Shown: positions 25,410 through 35,800 of the stretch, piece after piece
Position numbering within the stretch: position 1 is the stretch's first letter
Layout of the letters: each line of letters starts with the position of its first letter
Assembly: GCA_020636225.1 (NCBI GenBank)
Contig: JACJYI010000002.1
Coordinates: 248,001 to 312,000 of the forward strand
Direction of reading: 5' to 3'
From: Lewinellaceae bacterium
Lineage (GTDB): Bacteria; Bacteroidota; Bacteroidia; Chitinophagales; Saprospiraceae
Length of the DNA stretch: 64,000 nucleotides
Notes under the pieces: model-generated
Told to the model about the DNA's origin: nothing
The model's database searches: none
Seen by the model: only the letters and a program-made list of their open reading frames with translations
Translations under genes and position numbers: made by a program

Positions 25410-26294
25410 ATGACTGCCGTAGCTCCTTCTGTTCGCCATTTTCTTTCGCTGGTCAAATTCAGCCACACCCTCTTTGCTTTGCCGTTTGCGGCCATCGGAT
25501 TCTCGCTTGGTTTCCTCACGGAACGTCCGGATTCGCTCTTCTGGATCGGTGTCAAGGTATTGCTCTGTATGGTGCTGGCCAGAAATACGGCCATGGCATT
25601 CAATCGGTTGATTGATGCGGATATTGACAGGCGAAATCCCAGGACTGCCGTGCGAGAGATACCTGCGGGTGTGCTCAGCATGCGACAGGTGACCTGGTTT
25701 GTGGTGATCAATAGTGTTCTTTTTATCCTGACCACAGCCACCATCAATTTGCTTTGTTTTGCTCTTTCTCCCGTGGCCCTCTTTGTGATCATGGGATACA
25801 GTTATACCAAGCGGATCACCCCCTTGTGTCACGTGATCCTTGGCCTCGGGCTTGCCCTGGCCCCGATCGGCGCGTTTATGGCTGTCACCGGGACCATCAT
25901 AAGTGAGGTGATCCTGCTGGGTGTTGCTGTATTGTCCTGGGTCGGGGGGTTTGATATCATCTATGCGATGCAAGACGAATCGTTTGATCAGGAGAACCAG
26001 CTATACTCCATTCCCTCCTGGCTGGGCGGGAAGAAAGCACTCCGGGTGTCCCGGCTCTTGCACGTGGTTTCCTTCCTGAGCCTGGCTTCCAGTCTGTGGT
26101 TGGTCCAGGACCATTTCCAGGCAAACATCACTCTGTTGATCCTGGCCTTGTTCATTTTTTCCAGTCTGCTGTTCTATCAGCACCGCCTGGTCAGTCCGGA
26201 TGATCTTCGAAAGGTAAATCTGGCCTTCTTTACCACGAACGGTATCGCCAGTGTTTGCTTCGGTATCCTTACCATCCTCTCCCTGTTCCTCTAG
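25410..26294 (+). CDS. UbiA-family prenyltransferase, probable MqnP-type menaquinone enzyme
   Basis: This 294-residue integral membrane protein has about eight or nine transmembrane segments. First Asp motif: NRLIDADIDRRNPRT. Second: YAMQDESFDQENQLYSIP, with the DExxD arrangement seen in the MqnP (futalosine-pathway) members. It should attach a polyprenyl chain to an aromatic acid in menaquinone synthesis. Motifs are intact, in contrast with the UbiA-like protein at 11744. It stands alone between a terminator and the type B cargo gene. Other menaquinone genes are not in the window, so MqnP is inferred from motif form. Confidence 0.83.
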   Translation: MTAVAPSVRHFLSLVKFSHTLFALPFAAIGFSLGFLTERPDSLFWIGVKVLLCMVLARNTAMAFNRLIDADIDRRNPRTAVREIPAGVLSMRQVTWFVVINSVLFILTTATINLLCFALSPVALFVIMGYSYTKRITPLCHVILGLGLALAPIGAFMAVTGTIISEVILLGVAVLSWVGGFDIIYAMQDESFDQENQLYSIPSWLGGKKALRVSRLLHVVSFLSLASSLWLVQDHFQANITLLILALFIFSSLLFYQHRLVSPDDLRKVNLAFFTTNGIASVCFGILTILSLFL

Positions 26295-26381
26295 CGAGTA
26301 TGTATTAGAATTATTCATCAGATAATTGGCATGGTTTATGGATTTCACCACAGGAATTCTTTCTTGTGAAAATCTGATTCC

Positions 26382-28637
26382 ATGTTACGTTTGTCCGGCC
26401 TGATCGCCATCCTCTCCCTGATCTTCCTCTCCGGCTTGTCAACTGCAGGGGCACAGACAGGAGCCATCTTTTCAGCGGACAGCCAGATCATTTTTCTCCA
26501 GGATTGCCAGGGAGGCGCGATGGTATGCTTGGAGGAAATTCCTGTTTCAGACTGGCCAGACTACGCATTCACGATGGATGGCATCCAGTACAATGGTCCT
26601 TTCGCTACCTGCAGGCAGGATACATTGTCGATCTACAGTTATGAATTCCTGTTCGGCAAGGGGAATAGTGGCCCATACCGCTTGGATGCGTGGGTCGTAA
26701 ATGGCACTTCTTTTTCCGGTGTCTTCCAGACAATGTCGGATCTGGTGGATTCGATGAATCTCTGGGACCCTGCCGGATCATGGGTCCTTCAACCGGCCTT
26801 GTTTCAGATCCATGGAGGACATCCGGGATCGAAATACAGTCAAATGTCCCTGACCGTTCTGGCCATCAATTCACCGGCGGTGATCGGGTATAACCAGTCC
26901 TTTATTCCATTGGCAAGGGGATTGGAGGTAGAGAAAGGAATCCATCAACTGATCGCCATCAACAGTTCGGCAGGCCTGGTGGACACATTGACCATCGTTG
27001 CCGGATGCGAACAGGTCTGGTCACAAGTGATCAAGACGGAAGTGGGGATGACTGGAAGTACTTGTGTCGACCTGTCCACCCTGACCGGTGTTCCGGGTAT
27101 GGCTGTGAGCCTTTGTCCAGGCCCTTTTTTGGCCAGTCAGGCCATCCTGGACCCTGCCTTGTCCTGCATCTCCTGGACTGGGTTGTCGGTGGGTACGGAT
27201 ACAGTTTGTCTGAGCACATGTGACGAGTACGGGTTTTGTGTGGATGCTACGTTGGTCATACAGGTCCTGTATCCGGGTGCACTCGATGCGATTGACCTGA
27301 CGGTTCGGGAAGGGGGCGTGGCAAGTATCTGTCCACCGACCATATCCTTGCCCGGCAATCCGCTCTCCCTGACGAATCTCTGTCCTGAGGGAAGCGGAGA
27401 GCATGCCCTGTTGAATATCACGGCTGGTGCTCTTTGCGCTGATCTGGAAGGTCTGACTCGCGGAGGACCGGAATATGCCTGTCTGGAAATATGCACGGAT
27501 CAAGGTGTTTGTGATACCTTGACCTATGCCATTCAGGTAACGTTCCAGGATACAATGGAGCTCCATCTGGATGTCCTCATCCAGATGGAGGAAACCTATT
27601 GTCCGGACTTGAGCACGTTGCCCGGCGATACCATTCAGCTGACCAATCTGTGTCCTTCCAGCTCGGGGGTCCATATCGAAGCATCAATTGATCCGCTGAC
27701 GAAATGCGTCAATGTCAAGGGCATCTTGCCAGGCGAGGACAGTCTTTGTCTGCTGCTGCAGGATGAATTTGGCAATGAGATCCTGACGTTTCTCACGATC
27801 AGGGTACATCCTCCTGCTGCAAGCGTGCACCAGGTTGATCTGGTGGTGGGTGAGAGTATCGAGTTCTGTCCTGATCTCAGCGAACTCGCGGGTGACCTGA
27901 ACTCGGTCATCAATGATTGTGACGGGTCAGCTTCGGGTCTGCTGGAGGTGATCCTGGACACGGGTACCGGGTGTGTCCAAATGACCGGACTGACCACAGG
28001 AGTGGGAGAGGTCTGTCTCATCCTTTGCGATGAATGGGGTACCTGCGATTCCTTTTTTCTCCAGATCCATGTCCTTGACTCGATGGCATCCGTTCCCACG
28101 GTTGCGGTGGATGACCAGGGAATCATGGTGCGCAACCAGATCATCAACCTCAGGGTCCTTGAGAATGATCAATGGTCGGGGACGGATGTCTCGGTAACCA
28201 TCCTGCCGGGTTCAGGTCCAATACTCGGATCTGCCATCGTGGAAATCGATAACAGCATTACCTATCGACCTGATCTGGACGTATGTGGACTTGATGCGTT
28301 CGGATACATCCTCTGCACATCTGAAGGATGCGATACAGCTGTGGTCACGATCGACATCGAATGCGAGGATGTGATCGTCCTCAGGGCAAACACGGGGTTT
28401 AGTCCGAACGGGGATGGCATCAATGACTATTTCACCTTCGAGGGGCTGGAAAACTATCCCAAGAATACGCTGGAAGTGTACAATCGCTGGGGAAATCGTA
28501 TTTTGAAGAGAGAAAATTATCAGGGAAACTGGGATGGCACCTGGGGGAGCCTGGTTGTTCCGGATGGAACCTACTTTTTTATCCTGGCTCCGGAGGGACA
28601 TCCCTCGTTGTCCGGGTACGTCCATATCCATCGATAA
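26382..28637 (+). CDS. type IX secretion cargo with tandem Cys-bearing repeats and a type B (CHU_C) sorting domain
   Basis: This 751-residue protein has a signal peptide (about 1-24). Residues 25-210 are a unique N-terminal region. Four repeats of about 85-90 residues follow at about 217-298, 302-387, 393-476 and 483-566, each with a Cys-Pro or Cys-x-Asp start, LxNxC, CV..GL and CDExG. Residues about 573-660 are a cadherin-like domain (VDDQG...NLRVLEND...ITYRPD). The last 85 residues (about 667-751) are the gliding-associated C-terminal domain with GFSPNGDGINDYF, YNRWGNRI and VPDGTYFF. It should be exported by type IX secretion and placed on the cell surface. It is followed directly by a PorP/SprF gene. 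Confidence 0.88.
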   Translation: MLRLSGLIAILSLIFLSGLSTAGAQTGAIFSADSQIIFLQDCQGGAMVCLEEIPVSDWPDYAFTMDGIQYNGPFATCRQDTLSIYSYEFLFGKGNSGPYRLDAWVVNGTSFSGVFQTMSDLVDSMNLWDPAGSWVLQPALFQIHGGHPGSKYSQMSLTVLAINSPAVIGYNQSFIPLARGLEVEKGIHQLIAINSSAGLVDTLTIVAGCEQVWSQVIKTEVGMTGSTCVDLSTLTGVPGMAVSLCPGPFLASQAILDPALSCISWTGLSVGTDTVCLSTCDEYGFCVDATLVIQVLYPGALDAIDLTVREGGVASICPPTISLPGNPLSLTNLCPEGSGEHALLNITAGALCADLEGLTRGGPEYACLEICTDQGVCDTLTYAIQVTFQDTMELHLDVLIQMEETYCPDLSTLPGDTIQLTNLCPSSSGVHIEASIDPLTKCVNVKGILPGEDSLCLLLQDEFGNEILTFLTIRVHPPAASVHQVDLVVGESIEFCPDLSELAGDLNSVINDCDGSASGLLEVILDTGTGCVQMTGLTTGVGEVCLILCDEWGTCDSFFLQIHVLDSMASVPTVAVDDQGIMVRNQIINLRVLENDQWSGTDVSVTILPGSGPILGSAIVEIDNSITYRPDLDVCGLDAFGYILCTSEGCDTAVVTIDIECEDVIVLRANTGFSPNGDGINDYFTFEGLENYPKNTLEVYNRWGNRILKRENYQGNWDGTWGSLVVPDGTYFFILAPEGHPSLSGYVHIHR
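27030..28079 (+). repeat. four tandem Cys-bearing beta repeats
   Basis: Coding repeat within the type B cargo: residues 217-298, 302-387, 393-476 and 483-566. Shared features are C(P/V)DLS.L.G, L.N.C..(S/G)SG, CV...G(L/I), (V/S)CL..(C/Q)DE.G, and a strand before the next unit. DNA copies are diverged, so the repeat is old rather than recent. Confidence 0.75.
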
Positions 28638-28737
28638 GTTCCTGATTGTCAATTTTAGCACAGTTTTTGTCAAATATGATGGAACAGATGGATGTATAAC
28701 AGTGTGTATTTTATAATTGCTTAAATCCCAGAACATT

Positions 28738-29742
28738 ATGAGGAGGCTCGGAACTCTTATCCTGATCCTGTCCGGCTTGATCAGCTCGGCTGTCGCTCAA
28801 CAGGACCCCATGTTTACAAAATATATGTTCAATGCACTGGTCTATAATCCAGCCTATGCAGGATCGAATGAACATATGTCGATCGGTTTGCTGCACCGTT
28901 CCCAGTGGTGGGAGCTGGAAGGAGCACCGACCACCCAGACCCTGACCCTGCATACTCCCTTGGCCAATAATCGTGTTGGTTTGGGATTCAGTATCCTGAA
29001 TGACCGGATCGGGCCTACCAATACATTGTCAGCCCAGGCATCCTACGCCTATCGGATCCCCCTCGGGAATGGCAAGCTGGCGATCGGATTACAGGCCGGG
29101 TTGACCAATTGGCGAGCCGATTGGACCAAACTGGATTTCGAGAATCCCCAACCAGACCCATCTTTTGATGAGACACCGAATTACTGGATGCCCAATTTCG
29201 GGGCTGGTGTATATTATTCAACAGAGAAGTTCTTTGTCGGATTTGCTTCCCCACATCTGGTGGAGCATGATCTTCGCCGCCAGAATATCACGGATGATTA
29301 TACCAATTATGCCCGGACGTATCGACATTATTTCCTCTCTGCCGGTGGGGTGATCCCTCTGAATGGGAAGGCCCTGATGTTCCGCCCGATCCTGTTGGTG
29401 AAGAATGTCGGTTGGTTCTCCGAGCTGCGTAAGGATCAAGACCGTCAGAATATCAAGGCGCCTACGGAATTCGACATTGACCTATCCTTGCTCTTCTTTG
29501 AGCGGTTTTGGCTTGGCACAGCCTTCCGCTCTTCCATTGAAGTGTTCGATAATGAACGGAGTTCCTATGATTCAGCGGATATCTGGGCATCCTATTTCAT
29601 GCCGAACGGCCTCAGGATCGGGGCAGCATTCGACTATCCACTGACCCAACTCAATACCGTTACCGCCGGGGCATTCGAGATAATGGTCGGCTATGAATTC
29701 AACTATCAATCGAAAAAGATCGTCACGCCACGTTATTTTTAA
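28738..29742 (+). CDS. PorP/SprF-family type IX secretion outer-membrane protein
   Basis: This 334-residue protein has a signal peptide (about 1-20, ending SAVAQ) and then the PorP/SprF signature: QDPMFTKYMFNALVYNPAYAGS near the N-terminus, QWWELEGAPTTQTL, and a barrel of some fourteen strands (for example RVGLGFSILNDRIGPTNTL). It ends with GYEFNYQSKKIVTPRYF. SprF-like proteins in flavobacteria help deliver specific type B sorting-domain cargo to the surface. Location right after the type B cargo gene fits that role. The ATG at 28738 gives a normal signal peptide; an ATG 21 bases earlier is less likely. Confidence 0.92.
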   Translation: MRRLGTLILILSGLISSAVAQQDPMFTKYMFNALVYNPAYAGSNEHMSIGLLHRSQWWELEGAPTTQTLTLHTPLANNRVGLGFSILNDRIGPTNTLSAQASYAYRIPLGNGKLAIGLQAGLTNWRADWTKLDFENPQPDPSFDETPNYWMPNFGAGVYYSTEKFFVGFASPHLVEHDLRRQNITDDYTNYARTYRHYFLSAGGVIPLNGKALMFRPILLVKNVGWFSELRKDQDRQNIKAPTEFDIDLSLLFFERFWLGTAFRSSIEVFDNERSSYDSADIWASYFMPNGLRIGAAFDYPLTQLNTVTAGAFEIMVGYEFNYQSKKIVTPRYF

Positions 29743-29775
29743 CATCGCGTGACCTTAGTGCTAAACGACCCCACC

Positions 29776-32238
29776 ATGAACTTTATCCAAAAAACCACAC
29801 TCTTTGCATTTGTGATCCTGGCTTCCACAGCCACCGTGTTCGGGCAATCTGCCAAACTGAAGCGGGCTGCCAAGGACATGCAGGACCTGAACTATTCGAC
29901 CGCCATTGAACTATACCAGCAGATCCTGGAGGATCATGATGTCGCAGAGGCCAAGATCAATCTGGCCGAGTGCTACCGCCATACTGCAGATTCCGAGAAT
30001 GCAGAATATTGGTATGGCCAGGTCGTTCGTCTGCCACAGTCAGAACCAGTTCACAAGCTGTATTATGCGCTGGCTCTCCAGGAAAACGGCAAGGGTGACC
30101 AGGCCCGGCCCTGGGTGGAGGAGTACCTGGCGGTAGCGCCGGATGACAAGCGGGCCCAGAATCTCCTGAAGGGGCTGGACATGAAGGAAGAACTCATGAC
30201 CAAGCATGCCGATATCTATCAGGTAACCAATATGCCATTCAACTCGGACCTGGATGACTTCAGTCCGGCGATCTATGAGGACAAGGTCATTTTTGCATCG
30301 GATCGTGATCGCGGGTCTGCCATCAAACGAGAACATACCTGGACCGGTTCACCCTTCCTGGAGCTGTTCAAGGTCCAGATCAAGAATGAATCCGGCCAGT
30401 TTGGAGCAGAATCCTATGGTCAGCCTGAAAAGTTTTCCAAAGATCTCAACTCGAAGTATCATGATGCTGCAGTGACCTTTTCGGAGGACCAGACAGAGAT
30501 CTATTTTACCAGGAACAATTACAACGACGGGAAGACAGGCAAGGATGATGAGGGGACAACGAGATTGAAGGTCTATTACTCCAAGAGTGTTGCCGGTGAG
30601 CACTGGGGGGATCTGGAGAGCCTGCCATTCAATTCTGACGAATACAGCGTAGCTCACCCCTGTCTGACACCCGATGGAGAGCGCCTCTTCTTCTCATCAG
30701 ACATGCCTGGTGGTTCCGGAGGTATGGATCTGTGGTATAGTGAAAAGGAAAATGGCCGTTGGGGGCCTCCCATGAATCTAGGCGCCAGTATCAATACCGA
30801 AGGCAACGAGATATTCCCGACCTGGCAAGGGGACAATACCATGTATTTTTCCTCAAATGGGCTTGCCGGATTGGGTGGGCTTGATATCTACCGCATGAAC
30901 TGGGATGAGGAGGCAGGGACGTGGAGTGAACCGGAGAATATCGGCTACCCCATGAACACCTCTTCTGATGATTTGGGTATCATTCTCAATAAGCAAGGTA
31001 CATTCGGATACTTCTCCTCCGATCGCCAGGGAGGTCAAGGGCGAGATGATATCTACAGTTTTATCAAAACGGCAGCCCCGGTCGAGGTTTTTGTCTATGA
31101 CGAACTCACCGGTAAACCACTCAAGGGGGTGACCATCACTCATTCCTGCAGTGCAGGTGAAGCCCGGACCGATGAGGATGGTATCGCCCGATTCGAGATC
31201 AAACTGAATACGTGTTGTTCCTATACGGCTAATCTGGAAGCGTATGATCCCAACACCAAGGAAGGGTGTACGGCAGAGCTGACAGATGTACCCGTACTGG
31301 TGGAAATACCATTGCGTCGCTCTGTCACGATCAGCATGACCGGAGTCGTCTATGACCAACGAAGCGGCCTGCCCCTGACCAACGCCCTGGTCACACTGAC
31401 CAATGATTGTGATCCGGAGGCTATGGAGACGGTGCGGACCAATGAAGATGGCTCCTACCACTTCCTGTTGAACAGGGATTGCTGCTATAAGGTGAAGGCC
31501 GAGATGCAGGATTACCTGGCTGATTATCGTGAGGATCAGTGCACCAAGGGCATTACCGAGGATGCCACGCTGACGGTCGACCTGCATTTGCAACCCATCA
31601 AGGTCCAGCCCGGAGACTCCTCCCTGACCACGACGAAGCGTCAGCTGGTCTTTGATCCGGAGAAGGGGGTCTGGATCGATCCGAATACCGGCAAGCCCGC
31701 CAACACTGTGATCGATGGCATTACCTATCGCGACGGGAAGATCGTCAAGGACAGCCCGGGCTTTGAGCCTAGCCCCACTCCTTCAGGCGATGGCGAGCCG
31801 GTTGCCTACCTGCTGCATATCTACTATGATTTTGACCGGGCAACGCTGAGGGACGAAGCCATGCCAGAACTCCAGAAGTTGAAAAAGATGATGGAGGAAA
31901 ACCCGAACCTGATCGTGGAGCTGGCATCCCATACCGATGCTCGTGGTTCACATCGCTACAACAAGCGGCTGTCACAGCGCCGGGCAGAAGCGGTTGTCGA
32001 CTGGTTGGTCAATGAAGGGATCAGTCTGGATCGGCTGGTGCCACGCGGGTATGGTGAAATAGTGCCCGTCAATGACTGTGTCAACAATGTTCCTTGTGAC
32101 GAGCGCAAGCACCAGATGAACCGACGCACGGAATTCCGCATTCTCGGATGCATCGGATGCGTCGAGCCGGATAAAGCCAAATTGTCAAAACCCAACGAGC
32201 AAGCGAGGGTTGACGAATGCAAGCATTGTCCATTCTGA
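29776..32238 (+). CDS. PorE-like OmpA-family protein (TPR, PD40 propeller, CRD, OmpA)
   Basis: This 820-residue protein follows PorP/SprF by 33 bases. Signal peptide: 1-23. TPR-like helices: about 25-130. PD40/WD40-like beta-propeller: about 150-430, with repeated YFSSDRxGGxG-type units (FFSSDMPGGSGGMDLWYS, MYFSSNGLAGLGGLDIYR, GYFSSDRQGGQGRDDIY). Two carboxypeptidase-regulatory-like domains: about 435-515 and 520-605. OmpA peptidoglycan-binding domain: about 675-792, with SHTDARGSHRYNKRLSQRRA (D721, R736). This is the architecture of PorE, which links the type IX machinery to the cell wall. The C-terminal tail is Cys-rich (CIGCVEPDK and CKHCPF). Confidence 0.88.
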   Translation: MNFIQKTTLFAFVILASTATVFGQSAKLKRAAKDMQDLNYSTAIELYQQILEDHDVAEAKINLAECYRHTADSENAEYWYGQVVRLPQSEPVHKLYYALALQENGKGDQARPWVEEYLAVAPDDKRAQNLLKGLDMKEELMTKHADIYQVTNMPFNSDLDDFSPAIYEDKVIFASDRDRGSAIKREHTWTGSPFLELFKVQIKNESGQFGAESYGQPEKFSKDLNSKYHDAAVTFSEDQTEIYFTRNNYNDGKTGKDDEGTTRLKVYYSKSVAGEHWGDLESLPFNSDEYSVAHPCLTPDGERLFFSSDMPGGSGGMDLWYSEKENGRWGPPMNLGASINTEGNEIFPTWQGDNTMYFSSNGLAGLGGLDIYRMNWDEEAGTWSEPENIGYPMNTSSDDLGIILNKQGTFGYFSSDRQGGQGRDDIYSFIKTAAPVEVFVYDELTGKPLKGVTITHSCSAGEARTDEDGIARFEIKLNTCCSYTANLEAYDPNTKEGCTAELTDVPVLVEIPLRRSVTISMTGVVYDQRSGLPLTNALVTLTNDCDPEAMETVRTNEDGSYHFLLNRDCCYKVKAEMQDYLADYREDQCTKGITEDATLTVDLHLQPIKVQPGDSSLTTTKRQLVFDPEKGVWIDPNTGKPANTVIDGITYRDGKIVKDSPGFEPSPTPSGDGEPVAYLLHIYYDFDRATLRDEAMPELQKLKKMMEENPNLIVELASHTDARGSHRYNKRLSQRRAEAVVDWLVNEGISLDRLVPRGYGEIVPVNDCVNNVPCDERKHQMNRRTEFRILGCIGCVEPDKAKLSKPNEQARVDECKHCPF

Positions 32239-32267
32239 TTGTTTTGATCTCAGATCAATGCTTCTTG

Positions 32268-32300
32268 AAAAAGGGCGGTCATGTTATGGCCGCCCTTTTT
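32268..32300 (+). terminator. strong intrinsic terminator after the PorE-like gene
   Basis: AAAAAGGGCGG pairs with CCGCCCTTTTT around a 10-base loop that ends in a T-run. It marks the end of the cargo, PorP/SprF and PorE-like transcript. Confidence 0.85.
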
Positions 32301-32788
32301 CAGTGGTGGTCAGCTCACCTTTGGGGCTGATCCTGCAATGTTGATGGTCATCGACCGGTCCATGAAGGAAGGGTATCCTCAAACCTGTTGTACAGCAGAC
32401 GGAATGAGAGCTTCCCGAGATGATTTCCAGCCAGTCAAAGTGAACAAGGTGGAAAGGAGGATCAGGAGACGAAGATCTGGAACGACAAAGGCAAGGAAAT
32501 GGAATACGAAAAGACTCAATTCTTGCATGAAAATGGGTTGTCTGGCCAATGGCACAATTCCTCCTTCTCGGTGATCCAGGTGATCAGGCAACTCCTCTGG
32601 AGATGATCCCTGTGAAATGATCCGACGAGAGGAAAGGGCATGATGGTCGCTCCTTCACCCGCATGGCATGGATCAAGTAGATGGCATCTGTTTTTGGAAA
32701 GTGTTTGGATTGCGCTGGACAGACTGTTACATGAGTTTGGGCATATCCTGGGAGCGTCGACTCAGGTATGTTGATCACCGATCCGTTG
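32301..32788. other. gene-free stretch between two strong terminators
   Basis: This 488-base region lies between the terminator of the PorE-like gene and that of the S8 protease gene. Frames on both strands are short and lack family features. One minus-strand frame (32379-32591, TTG start) has a single hydrophobic segment near the middle, but no convincing start or ribosome site. I see no tRNA, repeat or hairpin inside. It may be a decayed gene, or hold a small RNA I cannot recognise. Confidence 0.4.
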
Positions 32789-32826
32789 AAAAAAAGGGGC
32801 CTTTGCATGACAAAGGCCCCTTTTTC
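32789..32826. terminator. bidirectional terminator at the end of the S8 protease gene
   Basis: AAAAAGGGGCCTTTG pairs with CAAAGGCCCCTTTTT around a CATGA loop. It is A/T-flanked on both sides and serves the minus-strand protease. Confidence 0.82.
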
Positions 32827-32844
32827 ATTTTTACACGACTGGAA

Positions 32845-35800
32845 TTATTGCTTGATCAATCGCATATTGGTCACCTGTCCTGTCGTTTGGACGACCTGCA
32901 GGAGGTACATTCCCGGGATTGATCCTTGCAGGTCATGGAGGATGATCTGTTGGGGGCCATACTGAATCCGAAGCGCCCGGTCTGCGAGTACCCTGCCATT
33001 GATGTCATAGATCCGCAGCTGAGCATCACTGGCCTGGTTGCCCAGGATCTCCAATGTGGGCACATCAGAGAATGGATTCGGGAATGCCGTCATTCGTTGG
33101 ATCGTTCCCCCTGGCTCGGAAATAGAGGTAGCACAATCCGTTTTGAAGAGAATGACACCGGCTTCACTCAGCTTGTTCTGACAGATCGTCACGAGTTGAA
33201 CCTCATATTCGGTACATTCATCCAGGTCGGAAAAGACATAGCTGTTATCCAGTGTAGGCATTTCAACGATCCAGTCCATCGTGCCTGCTTTCCGGAGGCG
33301 GACGATGAAGCCAATGGAGGTAGCGGCAGTATCCCAGCTCACCGATGCATCATACCGGCCGACTTCGACCGTGTCAAATTTCTCTGGCACCAGGCAGGGG
33401 ATTTCTCCGGGCTTGATGGTGACACAATAGTCTTCCACCTCACCGCTGCCAATCTCACCACAAGGACCGGGGCTGAATCCGAATGCCAGCGAAACACGCA
33501 TCCGGGTCTCTCCGAACTTCGTTACGCTTGGCACGGTAAACTGACCGGTGATCGGCGCATTCGAATTGCCGGTGATGATTAGCTCGGACTCTTCAAACAC
33601 GCCGTTCTGGTCAAAATCGATCCAGGCATTCATGTTCTCATCGTACTCGAACCCGTCAAACCCTGGTGTGATGGTAATCGTATATACCTTGCCGGTATCC
33701 ATCACGGTCGTCACATCATCAAAGAAGGCGTAGCCGTCGTCAGAACCACTGACTTTTGACAGGGTATGGACCTGGACTTCCTCGATCCACTCCAGGGTGG
33801 CAAAATTGCCGAACAGTTCACAATAGTCATAGTCCAGGCAAGCACCACATCCGAAGGACTTGAAACTCAGCACCTCGCTGTAGATAGTCGTGTCAGGTGA
33901 ACAAATGGTCAGCATTCGGGCCTCGTAATCGGTGCATGGCTCAAGGCCCTCCAATGTGACACTGGTCGCACTGGTACTGACCTGCGTCCAAACGGTATCT
34001 GATGCCAGTTTGTATTCCAGGATAAACTCGGTCGCAGGGATCACATCCTTCCATCCGAGGGTGGCATAGCCGACATCGATATCTTCGATCTGGACAGGCC
34101 GTGGGATACAAGGTGCATCGGCTTTGACAATATTGATACAATAGTCTTCTACCTCACCAGTTCCAAATTCAAGACAGGGGTCATTATCCCCGAAAAATGA
34201 GGACATGATCACCCGCATCCGGGTGGGTCCCTCAAGGGCTCCCGGTGGGACCTCGAAGGTCAGCGTGACCTCATCACTGTTGTCCTGGTCCAGGATGGCC
34301 ACCTGTTCGAATGGGCCAAATGCTCCGTTCTGGTTGTAGTCGATATACACCCGGTAATAATTGTCATATACGTTGAAGTCAAATCCCGGCTTGATGACCA
34401 GGTCATATTCGTAATTGGTATTCAACGTAATCGGCAGTCCTTCAAAAAAGGCGTAGCCCCCATTCGTACCCGAATTATTGGTCACCCCACTCAGGCTGAT
34501 CTCATCGATCCATTGAAAATTGGCGGATGATGCGGCACTGTTGCAATACACAAAATCCAGACAAGCTCCACAGCCTTTGGTCGTAAAGGTGATGATCGGG
34601 CTGAAGATGGATTCCGTCGTATCGCAATCGGTCTGTACCCTGACTTCATAGTCCGTGCAAGGATTCAGACCGGTCAATGCGGCAGGAGGGGAGGTCACCT
34701 GGATGGTTGTCCAATCCGGTGATCCGACTTCCCGGTAATCGACCAGGTAACCGATACTGGTGGTGATATTGGTCCAGTTGACCAACCCACCGGTTTCCGT
34801 CGAGGCGGTGACCTTGAGGTCGTCCGGGTAGTCACAGGGTTCAGGAGCCTCGACGATGTTGACACAGTAGTCCTCCACTTCTCCGAAAGTGAAGGTGCCA
34901 CAAGGGAGGGCAGGAGACCCGTAGGACATGGCCACCCGCATGCGGGTAACCCCTGGCAGGGCATTGCCAGAGATCTTCACAAAACCGGTGATCGCCTGGT
35001 TGGATGCCGCAGGAGCAATGACCTCCTCCTCGGGATCATCGAAATCCCCATCCTGGTTGTAATCGATCCATACCCGCCAGTTTTCGGTATAGGCAAATCC
35101 CCCGCTGAACCCGGGCACTAATTTGTAGGGGTATTTATAGTAGGTGAGGAGTTGAATAGCATCATTGGTATAGTCTCCATACCCCCCGTCATTGCCGGAT
35201 GGATTGGTGTAGGTGCTGATCATGACGGAATCAATGAATTCTACGCCTGAATCATTACCGGCTGCATCGCAATAGGTGTTGTCCTTGCAGGCACCGCAGC
35301 CCAGGGTTTGTCCCTGGATGGTGAGCGATGGTTCTGATTGTACAGTATCACAGAAAGACAGGATCTGAATCAGATAGCCACTGCAAGGTGCCAATTCTTC
35401 GATCTTGTAGGAAGTGCCGCTCAGATTCGTGACCACCTGCCAGTCAAAAGCAGTCAGCTCCTTGTAGTACAGATAATAGTTGCTTGCAATGTTCACTTCA
35501 TCCCAGGAGACTTCGATGAAGTCTTCCCCGATTTCTACAAAGGCGAGATTCTCCGGGGCGACACAACAACCATCCGATGTAAAGACATAGGTGGTGTATG
35601 CACTGCTGGTATCTGCACAGAATGCCTTGACCTCTACTTCATAGTCCGTGCAAGTCATCAAGCCGTTGAGGGTATAGGGACTTTCCGCTCCGGGCGCTTC
35701 ATTCCAGTCAGGTGAACCCACTTCCCGCCAGCGCAACAGATTGGACAAAGTCGAATCAGTATCCACCCAGGTGATGACGGCCGATCCACCGTTCACATTG

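Noticed and set aside
32379..32591. A 70-codon minus-strand frame with one hydrophobic segment
   Set aside because: TTG start with no usable spacing to a ribosome site; the hydrophobic stretch is short and could be chance.
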